From: Stutzerimonas nosocomialis
Lineage (GTDB): Bacteria > Pseudomonadota > Gammaproteobacteria > Pseudomonadales > Pseudomonadaceae
DNA: 64,000 nucleotides
Assembly: GCF_005876855.1 (NCBI RefSeq)
Contig: NZ_QLAE01000001.1
Coordinates: 124,001 to 188,000 of the forward strand
Direction: 5' to 3'
Positions 27,897-37,073 of this stretch are shown here, one piece after another (positions within the stretch are counted from its first letter, which is position 1; every line of letters begins with the position of its first letter). A program made the position numbers and the translations under genes. A model generated the notes under the pieces. It did not search any database, was not told the DNA's origin, and worked only from the letters and a program-made list of their open reading frames with translations.

Positions 27897-29198
27897 TCAG
27901 GTCCTGGTGACCTGCGACGGCTGGAAGTGGCAGGTGAAGACGCTCCCCTTGCCCGGCGTGCTGTTGATGTCCAGGCGGCCCTGGTGGCGTAGCAGCACAT
28001 GCTTGACGATGGCCAGGCCGAGCCCGGTGCCACCCGTGCTGCTGGCGCGGCTGGAATCGACCCGGTAGAAGCGTTCGGTGAGCCTGGGCAGGTGCTTGGC
28101 TTCGATCCCCGGCCCGTTGTCCTGCACGCTCAGGTGCGCGCCCTGCTCGTTGCCCCACCACTGGATGTGGATCTCGCCGCCGGCCGGCGTGTACTTGACC
28201 GCGTTGAACACCAGGTTGGAAAAGGCGCTGCGCAGTTCGGTCTCGCTGCCCTTGAGCTGCAGCTCGGCGTCCGCCTCGAGGGTGATGCGGTGCTTCTTGT
28301 CCGCCGAGAGCGCCAGGGCGTCGCTTCGGATCGATTGCAGCAGTGGCTCGACCGCCACCGGCTGGTTGTTGGACGGGTAGGTGGTCGCCTCCAGCTTGGC
28401 CAGCAGCAGCAGGTCGTTCAGCAGGTGCTGCATGCGCCCGGCCTGCTGGTTCATCTGCAGCAGCGGCCGTTGCCAGCGCGGGTTCACCTGGTCGACGTTT
28501 TCCAGCAGCGTTTCCAGGTAGCCGGCGATCACCGTCAGCGGTGTGCGCAGCTCGTGGGAGACGTTGGCGACGAAATCCTTGCGCATCTGTTCGAGCAGGT
28601 GCAGGCGGGTGACGTCACGGACCACCATCAGGTGCTCGCTGTTGCCGTAGCGGGTCAGGTGGATCTGCAGGTGGATGCGGTCGTTGACCGGCGAGGGCAG
28701 CTCCAGAGGCTCCTGATGCTTGCCGCTTTCGAAATAATCCTTGAACGCCGGATGGCGGACCAGGTTGGTGATCGGATGGCCGCTGTCCTGCGGGTCCTTC
28801 AGTCCGAGCAAGCGGTTGGCGGCGCTGTTCCACCATTCCAGGTTGCCGTCGCTGTCGAGCATGATCACCGCGTCCTTGAGGGCCGCGGTCGATTCCTGGA
28901 CGCGGTCGATGATCGCCTGCAGGCGCCGTCGGGCGCGCAGGTCGTCGCGTTGCAGCTTGTACAGGCAGTCGAACACCTCGCCCCAGATGCCGTAGCCGTC
29001 CGGCGGCGGTTCTTCGGGCTGATGGTCCTTGAGCCACTTGTGCAGGCGCAGCAGCTGCACCAGCGTCCAGCCCAGGTAGAGCGCCAGGCCCACCACCAGC
29101 GACCAGGCGTACTGGTCGGTCAGCAGTCCGAGCAGCAGGGAGGCGACCACCATGAGCAGCAGGCGGCGCACCACCGCGCCGCGCCAGTCCGGATTCAA
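27897..29198 (-). CDS. phoR: Phosphate regulon sensor histidine kinase PhoR
   Basis: Inner-membrane kinase that phosphorylates PhoB when phosphate is scarce. The 433-residue product has two close membrane helices (~12-28 and 30-50), the cytoplasmic PhoR linker, a PAS domain (~95-195), a HisKA domain with the phospho-acceptor in VSHELRTPL (H215), and the HATPase domain with N, G1 (DNGPGIEAKHLPRLTERFYR split: DNGPG and FYRVDSS) and G2 (GTGLGLAIV) boxes. There is no periplasmic sensor, as expected, because Pst/PhoU supply the signal. It starts 84 bases after phoB on the same strand. Confidence 0.96.
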   Translation of the reverse strand: MNPDWRGAVVRRLLLMVVASLLLGLLTDQYAWSLVVGLALYLGWTLVQLLRLHKWLKDHQPEEPPPDGYGIWGEVFDCLYKLQRDDLRARRRLQAIIDRVQESTAALKDAVIMLDSDGNLEWWNSAANRLLGLKDPQDSGHPITNLVRHPAFKDYFESGKHQEPLELPSPVNDRIHLQIHLTRYGNSEHLMVVRDVTRLHLLEQMRKDFVANVSHELRTPLTVIAGYLETLLENVDQVNPRWQRPLLQMNQQAGRMQHLLNDLLLLAKLEATTYPSNNQPVAVEPLLQSIRSDALALSADKKHRITLEADAELQLKGSETELRSAFSNLVFNAVKYTPAGGEIHIQWWGNEQGAHLSVQDNGPGIEAKHLPRLTERFYRVDSSRASSTGGTGLGLAIVKHVLLRHQGRLDINSTPGKGSVFTCHFQPSQVTRT

Positions 29199-29282
29199 CG
29201 GTGGCGCTCCTGCGGGTGGGGGAAACGGCGGAAGGTGGGGTGAAGCCGGTCAGCGTGAAGAGCGGCCATTGCCGGTCCTGGC

Positions 29283-29972
<690 letters not shown>

Positions 29973-30005
29973 GCTAGAGCCTCGGGTCGTTTCTTTTCGT
30001 TGGGC

Positions 30006-30039
30006 ATTAGATAACGGAAATGTTTCAGAGGTGTGACAG
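30006..30039 (-). promoter_or_regulatory. Pho box and -10 of phoB
   Basis: On the minus strand CTGTCAC-ACCT-CTGAAAC (30039 down to 30022) has PhoB-site spacing, and TCTAAT (30011-30006) begins exactly ten bases after it, five of six matching the sigma-70 -10. The predicted transcript would start about 25 bases before the phoB ATG. This supports positive autoregulation of phoBR. Confidence 0.82.
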
Positions 30040-30130
30040 GAAGGCGATGGTGGCGAGGGTTTGGTACGTGGTCGCCGCAGGCGCAGCATGCTTGCCGATC
30101 GCTCGCCCCCGGCTGGCTGGGCGCGACGCC

Positions 30131-31024
30131 TTAGCGCGTCGCGAAGTCCAGCACGATGCCGACGAGGATCGCCAGGCCGGCCCAGTGGTTGTGCAGGAAG
30201 GCCTTGAAGCATTTGTCCGGCCGCCGCGACTGGGTGGTCCAGAACTCCCAGGCGAAGCAGCCGGCGGCGATCAGCAGGCCGAAGTGGAACCACTGGCCGA
30301 GTTCGAAGCGCACCCCGGCGAGAATCAGGCAGAACAGTGCCAGCCCCTGCAGGCTGAGGATCATGATGCGGTCGGCCTCGCCGAAGAGGATGGCGGTGGA
30401 GCGGATGCCGATCTTCAGGTCGTCCTCGCGGTCGGCCATGGCGTAGTAGGTGTCGTAGCCGACCGTCCAGATCAGGTTGGCGATGAACAGCAGCCAGGCT
30501 TCGGGCGGCAGGCTGCCGGTCTCGGCGGTGAAGGCCATCGGCATGCCCCAGGAAAAGGCCGCGCCCAGCACCACCTGCGGATAGAAGGTGTAGCGCTTCA
30601 TGAAGGGGTAGAGCGCCGCGACGCCCAGGGCGCCGAACGACAGCCAGAGGGTGGCCGCGTTGGTCAGCAGGACCAGCCCGAAGCTCAGCGCGACCAGTAC
30701 CGCGAACAGGATCAGGGCTTCCTTCGGCGCGACCTTGCCGGTGGCCAGCGGGCGGCCCTTGGTGCGTTTGACGTGGCCGTCGAAATTGCGGTCGGCATAG
30801 TCGTTGATCACGCAGCCGGCGGCGCGCATCAGGATCACGCCCAGCACGAAAATGAACAGGTTCTTGGCGCTCGGCACGCCTTCGGCCGCGATCCACAGCG
30901 CCCAGAGGGTCGGCCAGAGCAGCAGGTAGGTGCCGATGGGGCGGTCGAAGCGCATCAGCTGGACGAAGTCCCAGGCGCGCGGGTGCAGACGGTTACAGGC
31001 GTGCAGCAGCACTTTGTTGTACAT
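30131..31024 (-). CDS. ubiA: 4-hydroxybenzoate polyprenyltransferase
   Basis: Membrane prenyltransferase that attaches the polyprenyl tail to 4-hydroxybenzoate in ubiquinone synthesis. The 297-residue product starts [19 protein letters not shown] and has about eight helices. Both Mg/diphosphate motifs are present: NDYADRNFD (NDxxDxxxD, ~75-83) and DREDD (DxxxD, ~195-200), with RTKGRPLA after the first. It lies 74 bases downstream of ubiC on the same strand, so ubiC-ubiA form an operon supplying two consecutive steps of the pathway. Confidence 0.97.
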   Translation of the reverse strand: MYNKVLLHACNRLHPRAWDFVQLMRFDRPIGTYLLLWPTLWALWIAAEGVPSAKNLFIFVLGVILMRAAGCVINDYADRNFDGHVKRTKGRPLATGKVAPKEALILFAVLVALSFGLVLLTNAATLWLSFGALGVAALYPFMKRYTFYPQVVLGAAFSWGMPMAFTAETGSLPPEAWLLFIANLIWTVGYDTYYAMADREDDLKIGIRSTAILFGEADRIMILSLQGLALFCLILAGVRFELGQWFHFGLLIAAGCFAWEFWTTQSRRPDKCFKAFLHNHWAGLAILVGIVLDFATR

Positions 31025-31098
31025 CGCGGCGGCTCGTTGAAGGCTGTGCCGGGATTATACGGTCTCGATCGCTGCGCTGTCGGCGTGCCGTCCGCCGA

Positions 31099-31635
31099 TC
31101 ATGCCGGGCCGGCGACCTTGCGCCAGAAGGCCGGCAGGAAGATCTCGGCCACCAGCACCGCCAGGGGCCCCCGGACGAAGGCCGAGCGGCGCGCCCACAA
31201 GCCTGGTTCGCGTACCGCTTCGGGCATCCGCTCGGCCGGATAGCGGCACAGCTGCATGTCGCCACGGCTGAAGGCCGGGTCGCTGAACAGCAGTTCTCCG
31301 AGCGACCGTGTACCCAGTTCCTGCAGCGGGATGTCGCCGGCCAGCAACGCCGCCTTGGCCGCGACGCTGCGGGCGAACACCCAGGGCTGTTCGTCGCCCA
31401 GCAGATAGACCTCCCGCACCCAGCCCTCGCTGCCGGGCGGCACGCCGAGGGCCGTGCATTCGTCGGCCCGCAAGGGCTGCCAGCCTTCGGCGAGGGGTTG
31501 AACGCGAAAACGGCCGTCGGCGAGCGCCGTCAGACGGCGGGTCAGCGAGCCGTCGTCGAGCAGCCAGGTGTGCTCGTCGTCGCGCAGCGGGGAGGGCGGG
31601 GTGTCGGCGGGGAACCAGCAGAGGGAATCGGTCAC
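31099..31635 (-). CDS. ubiC: Chorismate pyruvate-lyase
   Basis: Converts chorismate to 4-hydroxybenzoate and pyruvate, the first committed step of ubiquinone synthesis. The 178-residue protein carries the family stretch REVYLLGDEQPWVFARSV (~94-111), followed by LGTRSLGELLFSD (~127-139), which also fits, and ARRSAFVRGPLAVLVAEIFL near the C-terminus. It starts MTDSLCWFPAD at 31635 and is followed by ubiA. Upstream lies the 3' end of glcC, so the promoter is probably in the 70-base gap to glcC or shared with read-through from it. Confidence 0.93.
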   Translation of the reverse strand: MTDSLCWFPADTPPSPLRDDEHTWLLDDGSLTRRLTALADGRFRVQPLAEGWQPLRADECTALGVPPGSEGWVREVYLLGDEQPWVFARSVAAKAALLAGDIPLQELGTRSLGELLFSDPAFSRGDMQLCRYPAERMPEAVREPGLWARRSAFVRGPLAVLVAEIFLPAFWRKVAGPA

Positions 31636-31705
31636 GGCGGATCTGAACAGGCGGGTGAGCCGCGAGTCTACGGGGCCCGGCTCGCCGGCTTCAACCCGCG
31701 TCCGG

Positions 31706-32482
31706 TCAGGCCCAGCCTTCCAGGCGCATCGAGGCGCGCACCAGGCGCTGCTCTTCCTGCTCGATTTCCTTGAGGTTGTCGCGAATGCTGTTGATGTGGT
31801 CGCGGGCGGCCCGCTGCGCCTGCTCGGGCAGGCGTCCGGTCACCGCGTGGAACAGCCGGGCGTGCTGGCGATCGATCTGCCGCTTCTGGGCCGGCCGGTG
31901 GTAGAGGTTGTTCACCGAGGCGAACACGGTGCTCAGCATCAGGTCGGTGAGCGACTGCAACGTGTGCACCAGCACCGGGTTGTGCGACGCCTCGCAGACC
32001 GCCAGGTGGAAGGCGTGGTCCAGGCGCGCGTGTTCGCGCGGGTCGGTCGCCTCGCCGGCATGGGCGGCGAGCATCTCCTCGTAGCGTCGGCGAAGCAGGA
32101 TGAAATCCGCCTCGGTGCCACGCAACGCCGCCAGCCGGGCGGACTCGCCCTCCAGCAGGCCGCGCACCTCGAGCAGGTCGTAGAGCGTGCGCGGTTGGGA
32201 GTTGAACAGGTGCATCAGCGGGCTCGCGTCGTTGCCGCCCGACAGCCGCGCGACGAAGGAACCACGGCCCTGGGCCGTCTCCAGGATTCCGCGCCCGCGC
32301 AGCACGCGCAGCCCTTCACGCAGCGCCGAGCGGGAGATGCCGAGCTTCTCGCACAGCCGGCGCTCCGAGGGCAGCGCCTGGCCGACCTTGAGCACGCCGT
32401 CGACGATCAGGCGCTCGATGCGTTCGGCGACGACATCGGCGAGCTGGCGGCGCTCGGTGGTCGTTTCGGGTTCGCTGAGCAT
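31706..32482 (-). CDS. glcC: FCD-domain GntR regulator of glycolate genes (GlcC)
   Basis: FadR-subfamily transcription regulator divergent from glcDEFGB, which it most probably controls in response to glycolate. The start MLSEPETTTERRQLADVV at 32482 has GGAG before it; the 61 earlier residues in the frame are translated operator region. The 258-residue product has a GntR winged helix (~10-78, GQALPSERRLCEKLGISRS) and an FCD ligand domain (~95-235) with the metal-binding pattern H-D-H (RLDHAFHLAV) and a late His. One operator palindrome lies 12 bases before its start codon, consistent with autorepression. Confidence 0.9.
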   Translation of the reverse strand: MLSEPETTTERRQLADVVAERIERLIVDGVLKVGQALPSERRLCEKLGISRSALREGLRVLRGRGILETAQGRGSFVARLSGGNDASPLMHLFNSQPRTLYDLLEVRGLLEGESARLAALRGTEADFILLRRRYEEMLAAHAGEATDPREHARLDHAFHLAVCEASHNPVLVHTLQSLTDLMLSTVFASVNNLYHRPAQKRQIDRQHARLFHAVTGRLPEQAQRAARDHINSIRDNLKEIEQEEQRLVRASMRLEGWA

Positions 32483-32493
32483 GCGCTCTCCTG

Positions 32494-32506
32494 CTGGTAG
32501 GACCAG
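32494..32506. promoter_or_regulatory. GlcC/FadR-type operator 1
   Basis: CTGGTAGGACCAG is a perfect palindrome around a 3-base centre, with the TGGT-N3-ACCA core seen in PdhR/LldR/GlcC-type sites. It lies 12 bases upstream of the glcC ATG, where binding would block glcC translation start-site transcription. Confidence 0.72.
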
Positions 32507-32601
32507 TTCGTGGGGATGGCCAAGCGAGCCGGATGTGACGCGCAGGTCATCCAGTGCTGACGCGGCCGACAGGTCGTTCGGTGCAGTGTAAGGCAGAAAA
32601 A

Positions 32602-32616
32602 ACTGGTAGGACCAGT
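32602..32616. promoter_or_regulatory. GlcC/FadR-type operator 2
   Basis: ACTGGTAGGACCAGT repeats the same 13-base palindrome plus one matching base on each side, 106 bases upstream of the glcD start. Its centre is 109 bases from that of operator 1, so two dimers could loop the divergent promoter region or control each side separately. Confidence 0.75.
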
Positions 32617-32721
32617 GGATTTTTGCGTGGACGGAGGAGGCCTTGCGGCGGTATTGATGCGACATAGGATCGCAGCCAGCCTGCGATTCACCATAACGAT
32701 AAGAAATCGAGCGCCTGACTG

Positions 32722-34221
32722 ATGAATATCCTGTACGACGAACGCGTCGACGGTGCGCTGCCCAAGGTTGACAAGGCCGCCCTGCTGGCCGAGCTGCAAG
32801 CGCAGCTGCCCGACCTCGACCTGTTGCACCGTGCCGAAGAGCTGACGCCCTATGAATGCGACGGGCTTTCGGCCTACCGCACCCGGCCGCTGCTGGTCGC
32901 GCTGCCCGAGCGGCTCGACCAGGTCCGGACTCTGCTCAAGATCTGCCACCAGCGTGGCGTGCCGGTCGTGGCGCGCGGCGCCGGCACCGGCCTGTCCGGC
33001 GGGGCGCTGCCCCTGGAACAGGGCGTGCTGCTGGTGATGGCGCGCTTCAACAAGATCCTCGAGATCGATCCGGCGGCCCGTTTCGCCCGGGTCCAGCCCG
33101 GTGTGCGCAACCTGGCGATTTCCCAGGCCGCGGCGCCCCATGACCTCTACTACGCACCGGACCCGTCTTCGCAGATCGCCTGCTCGATCGGCGGCAACGT
33201 GGCCGAGAACGCCGGCGGCGTGCATTGCCTGAAGTACGGGCTGACCGTGCACAACCTGCTCAAGGTCGAGATCCTCACCGTCGAAGGCGAGCCACTGACG
33301 CTCGGGTCCGATGCGCTGGACAGCCCCGGATTCGATCTGCTGGCGTTGTTCACCGGTTCCGAAGGGATGCTCGGCGTGGTCACCGAGGTGACCGTCAAGC
33401 TGCTGCCCAAGCCGCAGGTCGCCAAGGTCCTGCTGGCCAGCTTCGACTCGGTGGAAAAGGCCGGTCGCGCGGTGGGCGACATCATCGCCGCCGGCATCAT
33501 CCCGGGCGGCCTGGAAATGATGGACAACCTGTCGATCCGCGCCGCCGAGGATTTCATCCGGGCCGGCTATCCGGTCGACGCCGAAGCGATCCTGCTGTGC
33601 GAGCTCGACGGCGTCGAAGCCGACGTGCACGCCGACTGCGCGCGGGTCAGCGAGGTCCTGACGCTGGCCGGTGCCACCGAAGTGCGTCAGGCCCGCGACG
33701 AGGCCGAGCGGGTGAAGTTCTGGGCCGGACGCAAGAACGCCTTCCCGGCGGTGGGGCGCATCTCGCCGGATTACTACTGCATGGACGGCACCATTCCCCG
33801 CCGCGAGCTGCCCGGCGTGCTCAAGGGCATCGCCGATCTGTCCGACGAATACGGGCTGCGCGTGGCCAACGTGTTCCACGCCGGCGACGGCAACATGCAC
33901 CCGCTGATCCTCTTCGATGCCAACACCCCCGGCGAGCTGGAGCGCGCCGAGGCGCTCGGCGGCAAGATCCTCGAACTCTGCGTCAAGGTCGGCGGCTCGA
34001 TTACCGGCGAACACGGCGTGGGGCGCGAGAAGATCAACCAGATGTGCGCCCAGTTCAACAGCGACGAGCTGACCCTGTTCCACGCGGTCAAGGCCGCCTT
34101 CGATCCGAGCGGCCTGCTCAATCCCGGCAAGAACATCCCGACCCTGCACCGCTGCGCCGAATTCGGCGGCATGCACGTGCATGGTGGGCAGCTGCCCTTC
34201 CCTGAACTGGAGCGTTTCTGA
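32722..34221 (+). CDS. glcD: Glycolate oxidase subunit GlcD (FAD-linked)
   Basis: Catalytic FAD subunit of glycolate oxidase, which oxidises glycolate to glyoxylate and passes electrons to the respiratory chain. The 499-residue protein has a VAO/PCMH-type FAD domain (~55-235) with ARGAGTGLSGGALP (~88-101) and SIGGNVAENAGGVHCLKYG, then a C-terminal FAD-oxidase domain ending GSITGEHGVGREK. It is the first gene of glcDEFGB, 106 bases after operator 2, and its TGA overlaps the glcE ATG by one base (TGATG). Confidence 0.97.
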   Translation: MNILYDERVDGALPKVDKAALLAELQAQLPDLDLLHRAEELTPYECDGLSAYRTRPLLVALPERLDQVRTLLKICHQRGVPVVARGAGTGLSGGALPLEQGVLLVMARFNKILEIDPAARFARVQPGVRNLAISQAAAPHDLYYAPDPSSQIACSIGGNVAENAGGVHCLKYGLTVHNLLKVEILTVEGEPLTLGSDALDSPGFDLLALFTGSEGMLGVVTEVTVKLLPKPQVAKVLLASFDSVEKAGRAVGDIIAAGIIPGGLEMMDNLSIRAAEDFIRAGYPVDAEAILLCELDGVEADVHADCARVSEVLTLAGATEVRQARDEAERVKFWAGRKNAFPAVGRISPDYYCMDGTIPRRELPGVLKGIADLSDEYGLRVANVFHAGDGNMHPLILFDANTPGELERAEALGGKILELCVKVGGSITGEHGVGREKINQMCAQFNSDELTLFHAVKAAFDPSGLLNPGKNIPTLHRCAEFGGMHVHGGQLPFPELERF

Positions 34222-35279
34222 TGACCGTATCGTTCGACGACAGCGCGCGCCTGCTCGAGCAGGTCAATCACGCGCTTGCCAGCGGGGCGGCGCTGCGCAT
34301 CCAGGGCGGCGGCAGCAAGGCGTTTCTCGGCCGCACGGTCGAGGGCGAGCTGCTCGATACCCGTGGCCACCGCGGTATCGTCAGCTACGACCCCACCGAG
34401 CTGGTGGTCAGCGTCCGTGCCGGCACGCCGCTGGCCGAGCTCGAGGCGGCACTGGACGAAGCGGGGCAGATGCTGCCTTGCGAGCCGCCGCACCTGGGCG
34501 AAGGCGCCACCGTCGGTGGCATGATCGCCGCCGGGCTTTCCGGCCCGCGCCGGCCCTGGTGTGGTTCGGTACGCGATTTCGTGCTCGGCAGCCGGGTCAT
34601 CACCGGCCACGGCAAGCACCTGCGCTTCGGTGGCGAGGTGATGAAGAACGTCGCCGGCTACGACCTGTCGCGGCTGATGGCCGGCAGTTTCGGTTGCCTG
34701 GGGCTGATCACCGAGGTGTCGCTCAAGGTGCTGCCCAAGCCGCGCGAGTGCCTGAGCCTGCGGGTGCCGATGAGCCAGGATCGCGCCCTGCTCAAGCTGG
34801 CCGAATGGGGCCAGCAGCCGGTGCCGATCAGCGGCGCGAGCCACGACGGCGAGGCCCTTTACCTGCGGCTCGAAGGCGGGGAAGGCTCGGTGAAGGCGGC
34901 GCGTGACCGCATCGGCGGCGACGAGCTCGATCCGGGCTACTGGGCCGCGTTGCGTGACCAGCAGCTGGATTTCTTCAGGGATCGGCGGCCGCTGTGGCGG
35001 CTGTCGCTGCCCAACAACGTATCGGTGCTGGCGCTGCCGGGCGAGCAGCTGGTGGACTGGGCCGGTGCCCAGCGCTGGCTCAAGTCCGACGCCGATGCCG
35101 CCAGCATCCGCGCCATCGTCAGCGAGGTGGGCGGCCACGCCACCTGCTTCAGCGCGGGGGTGGCCGACAGTCCGTTCCAGCCGCTGGAGGCCGGACTGCT
35201 GCGCTACCACCGCCAGCTCAAGTCGCAACTCGATCCGAACGGGGTGTTCAACCCCGGCCGCATGTACGCCGAGGTTTAA
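34221..35279 (+). CDS. glcE: Glycolate oxidase subunit GlcE (FAD-binding)
   Basis: Second flavin-type subunit of glycolate oxidase, a shortened relative of GlcD lacking most of its C-terminal half. The 352-residue product has the PCMH core IQGGGSKAFLGR (~29-40), the second glycine motif EPPHLGEGATVGGMIAAGLSG (~88-108; shortened variant) and FNPGRMYAEV at the end. It is translationally coupled to glcD by one-base overlap and is followed by glcF after three bases. Confidence 0.96.
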   Translation: MTVSFDDSARLLEQVNHALASGAALRIQGGGSKAFLGRTVEGELLDTRGHRGIVSYDPTELVVSVRAGTPLAELEAALDEAGQMLPCEPPHLGEGATVGGMIAAGLSGPRRPWCGSVRDFVLGSRVITGHGKHLRFGGEVMKNVAGYDLSRLMAGSFGCLGLITEVSLKVLPKPRECLSLRVPMSQDRALLKLAEWGQQPVPISGASHDGEALYLRLEGGEGSVKAARDRIGGDELDPGYWAALRDQQLDFFRDRRPLWRLSLPNNVSVLALPGEQLVDWAGAQRWLKSDADAASIRAIVSEVGGHATCFSAGVADSPFQPLEAGLLRYHRQLKSQLDPNGVFNPGRMYAEV

Positions 35280-35282
35280 GCT

Positions 35283-36500
35283 GTGCAAACCAATTTGAGT
35301 GAAGAGGCCAAGCGCCTGCCGCGCGCCGAGGAAGCCGAGCGGATCCTGCGCTCCTGCGTGCACTGCGGGTTCTGCAATGCCACCTGCCCGACCTACCAGA
35401 TTCTCGGGGACGAGCTCGACGGCCCGCGCGGCCGCATCTACCAGATGAAGCAGGCGCTCGAAGGCGCGCCGATATCGCCGGCGACGCAAGAGCATCTGGA
35501 CCGCTGCCTGACCTGCCGCAACTGCGAAACCACCTGCCCCTCCGGCGTGCAGTACCACAACCTGCTGGACATCGGCCGCGACTTCATCGAGCGCAAGATC
35601 CCGCGCCCGCTGGGCGAGCGTGCCCTGCGCGCCGGCCTGCGCACCCTGATGCCGCGTCCGGCGCTGTTCAAGGTGGCGCTCGGCGCCGGCCAGGCGTTCC
35701 GGCCGTTCCTGCCTGCCACGATCAAGGCCAAGCTGCCGCGCGACATCACGCCGGCCAAGGCGCGTCCGCCGGTGCAGCACGCACGGCGCGTGCTGATTCT
35801 CGAAGGCTGCGTGCAGCCGGGCCTGTCGCCGAACACCAACGCGGCGACCGCGCGGGTGCTCGATCGCCTCGGCATCAGCGTCACGCCGGTGCGCGAGGCC
35901 GGTTGCTGCGGCGCGGTGGATTATCACCTCAATGCCCAGGAAGCCGGTCTGGACCGCGCCCGGCGCAACATCGACGCCTGGTGGCCGCAGATCGAGGCGG
36001 GTGCCGAGGCGATCGTGCAGACCGCCAGCGGCTGCGGTGCCTTCGTCAAGGAATACGGCCACCTGCTGGCGGGCGATCCGGCCTATGCCAGCAAGGCGAG
36101 CCGGGTCAGCGCCCTGGCCAAGGACCTGGTGGAGGTCATGCGCGAGGCGCCGCTGGAGAACCTGAACGTGCGCAGCGACTTGCGCATGGCGTTCCACTGC
36201 CCCTGCACCCTGCAGCACGCCCAGAAGCTCGGCGGCGCGGTCGAAAGCGTGCTCACCCGGCTCGGCTTCCACCTCACCGCGGTGCCCGACGCGCATCTGT
36301 GCTGCGGCTCGGCCGGTACCTACTCGATCACCCAGCCGGCGCTGTCCAAGGAGCTGCGCGACAACAAGCTCAACGCCCTGGAAAGCGGCCAGCCCGAAGT
36401 CATCGTGACCGCCAACATCGGCTGTCAGACCCACCTCGACGGCGCCGGCCGCACGCCGGTCCGGCACTGGATCGAGGTGGTCGAAGAAGCCATGGCCTAA
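35283..36500 (+). CDS. glcF: Glycolate oxidase iron-sulfur subunit GlcF
   Basis: Iron-sulfur subunit that carries electrons from GlcDE toward the quinone pool. A GTG start at 35283 gives 405 residues. Two ferredoxin-type clusters are visible: CVHCGFCNATCP (~25-36) and CLTCRNCETTCP (~76-87). Two CCG domains follow, with EAGCCGAVDYH (~203-213) and HLCCGSAGTY (~337-346). All cysteines needed are present. It follows glcE directly, and its stop is 92 bases before glcG, which has a strong separate ribosome site. Confidence 0.96.
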   Translation: MQTNLSEEAKRLPRAEEAERILRSCVHCGFCNATCPTYQILGDELDGPRGRIYQMKQALEGAPISPATQEHLDRCLTCRNCETTCPSGVQYHNLLDIGRDFIERKIPRPLGERALRAGLRTLMPRPALFKVALGAGQAFRPFLPATIKAKLPRDITPAKARPPVQHARRVLILEGCVQPGLSPNTNAATARVLDRLGISVTPVREAGCCGAVDYHLNAQEAGLDRARRNIDAWWPQIEAGAEAIVQTASGCGAFVKEYGHLLAGDPAYASKASRVSALAKDLVEVMREAPLENLNVRSDLRMAFHCPCTLQHAQKLGGAVESVLTRLGFHLTAVPDAHLCCGSAGTYSITQPALSKELRDNKLNALESGQPEVIVTANIGCQTHLDGAGRTPVRHWIEVVEEAMA

Positions 36501-36592
36501 TCAACGGCGTGGCGAGCAGGTAGGATGATCAACCCCGGTCGCCGGCGAACTCGGCGCCGACCGAATCGAAGAACGAATAAAAGGAGAGAGAC

Positions 36593-36991
36593 ATGCAGAG
36601 CAAAGCCGTACTGACCCAGACCGAAGTTGGCCAGATCCTGGCCGCGGCGCGCGCGGAAGCGCAGAACAACCAGTGGGCCGTGACCATCGCCGTGGTCGAC
36701 GATGGCGGCCACCCGCTGGCGCTGGAACGTCTGGACGGCTGCGCCCCGATCGGTGCCTACATCGCCACCGAGAAGGCGCGCTCCGCGGCCCTCGGTCGTC
36801 GTGAGACCAAGGGCTACGAGGACATGGTCAACGGCGGGCGCAGCGCGTTCCTGTCGGCGCCCGTGGTCTGCTCGCTCGAAGGCGGCGTGCCGGTGATCGT
36901 GGACGGCCAGGTGATCGGCGCGGTCGGCGTGTCCGGCGTCAAGGCCGACCAGGATGCCCAGGTCGCCAAGGCCGGCGTCCAGGCGCTTTGA
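36593..36991 (+). CDS. glcG: GlcG/HbpS-family heme-binding-like protein
   Basis: Small (132-residue) protein of the DUF336/GlcG family, regularly encoded in glc operons. Its role there is not settled; relatives bind heme or act as stress-linked sensors. The family pattern [16 protein letters not shown] (~33-48), the [12 protein letters not shown] helix (~56-67) and the C-terminal [15 protein letters not shown] (~100-114) are all intact. AAGGAGAGAG just upstream is one of the strongest ribosome sites in the window, so high translation is expected. Confidence 0.9.
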   Translation: MQSKAVLTQTEVGQILAAARAEAQNNQWAVTIAVVDDGGHPLALERLDGCAPIGAYIATEKARSAALGRRETKGYEDMVNGGRSAFLSAPVVCSLEGGVPVIVDGQVIGAVGVSGVKADQDAQVAKAGVQAL

Positions 36992-37002
36992 ACTGAAAAC
37001 CA

Positions 37003-37019
37003 CGGGCGCGAGGCGCCCG
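37003..37019 (+). repeat. Hairpin between glcG and glcB
   Basis: CGGGCGC-GAG-GCGCCCG, a perfect 7-bp stem with a 3-base loop, 11 bases after the glcG stop and 54 before glcB. No T-tract follows; it could attenuate or stabilise the upstream mRNA. Confidence 0.5.
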
Positions 37020-37073
37020 CATGCGAACCCATCGGCTGAACCCCTGTCCGAGCGGCAGACGGAGACAATGACA

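Noticed and set aside
29973-30896. A long N-terminal extension in frame with phoB.
   Set aside because: PhoB has the exact family length from MSGKNILIV, and the extension is antisense-frame sequence of ubiA crossing the phoB promoter.
32483-32665. N-terminal 61-residue extension of GlcC.
   Set aside because: It would translate both operator palindromes; the internal ATG at 32482 has a good ribosome site and starts at the usual family position.
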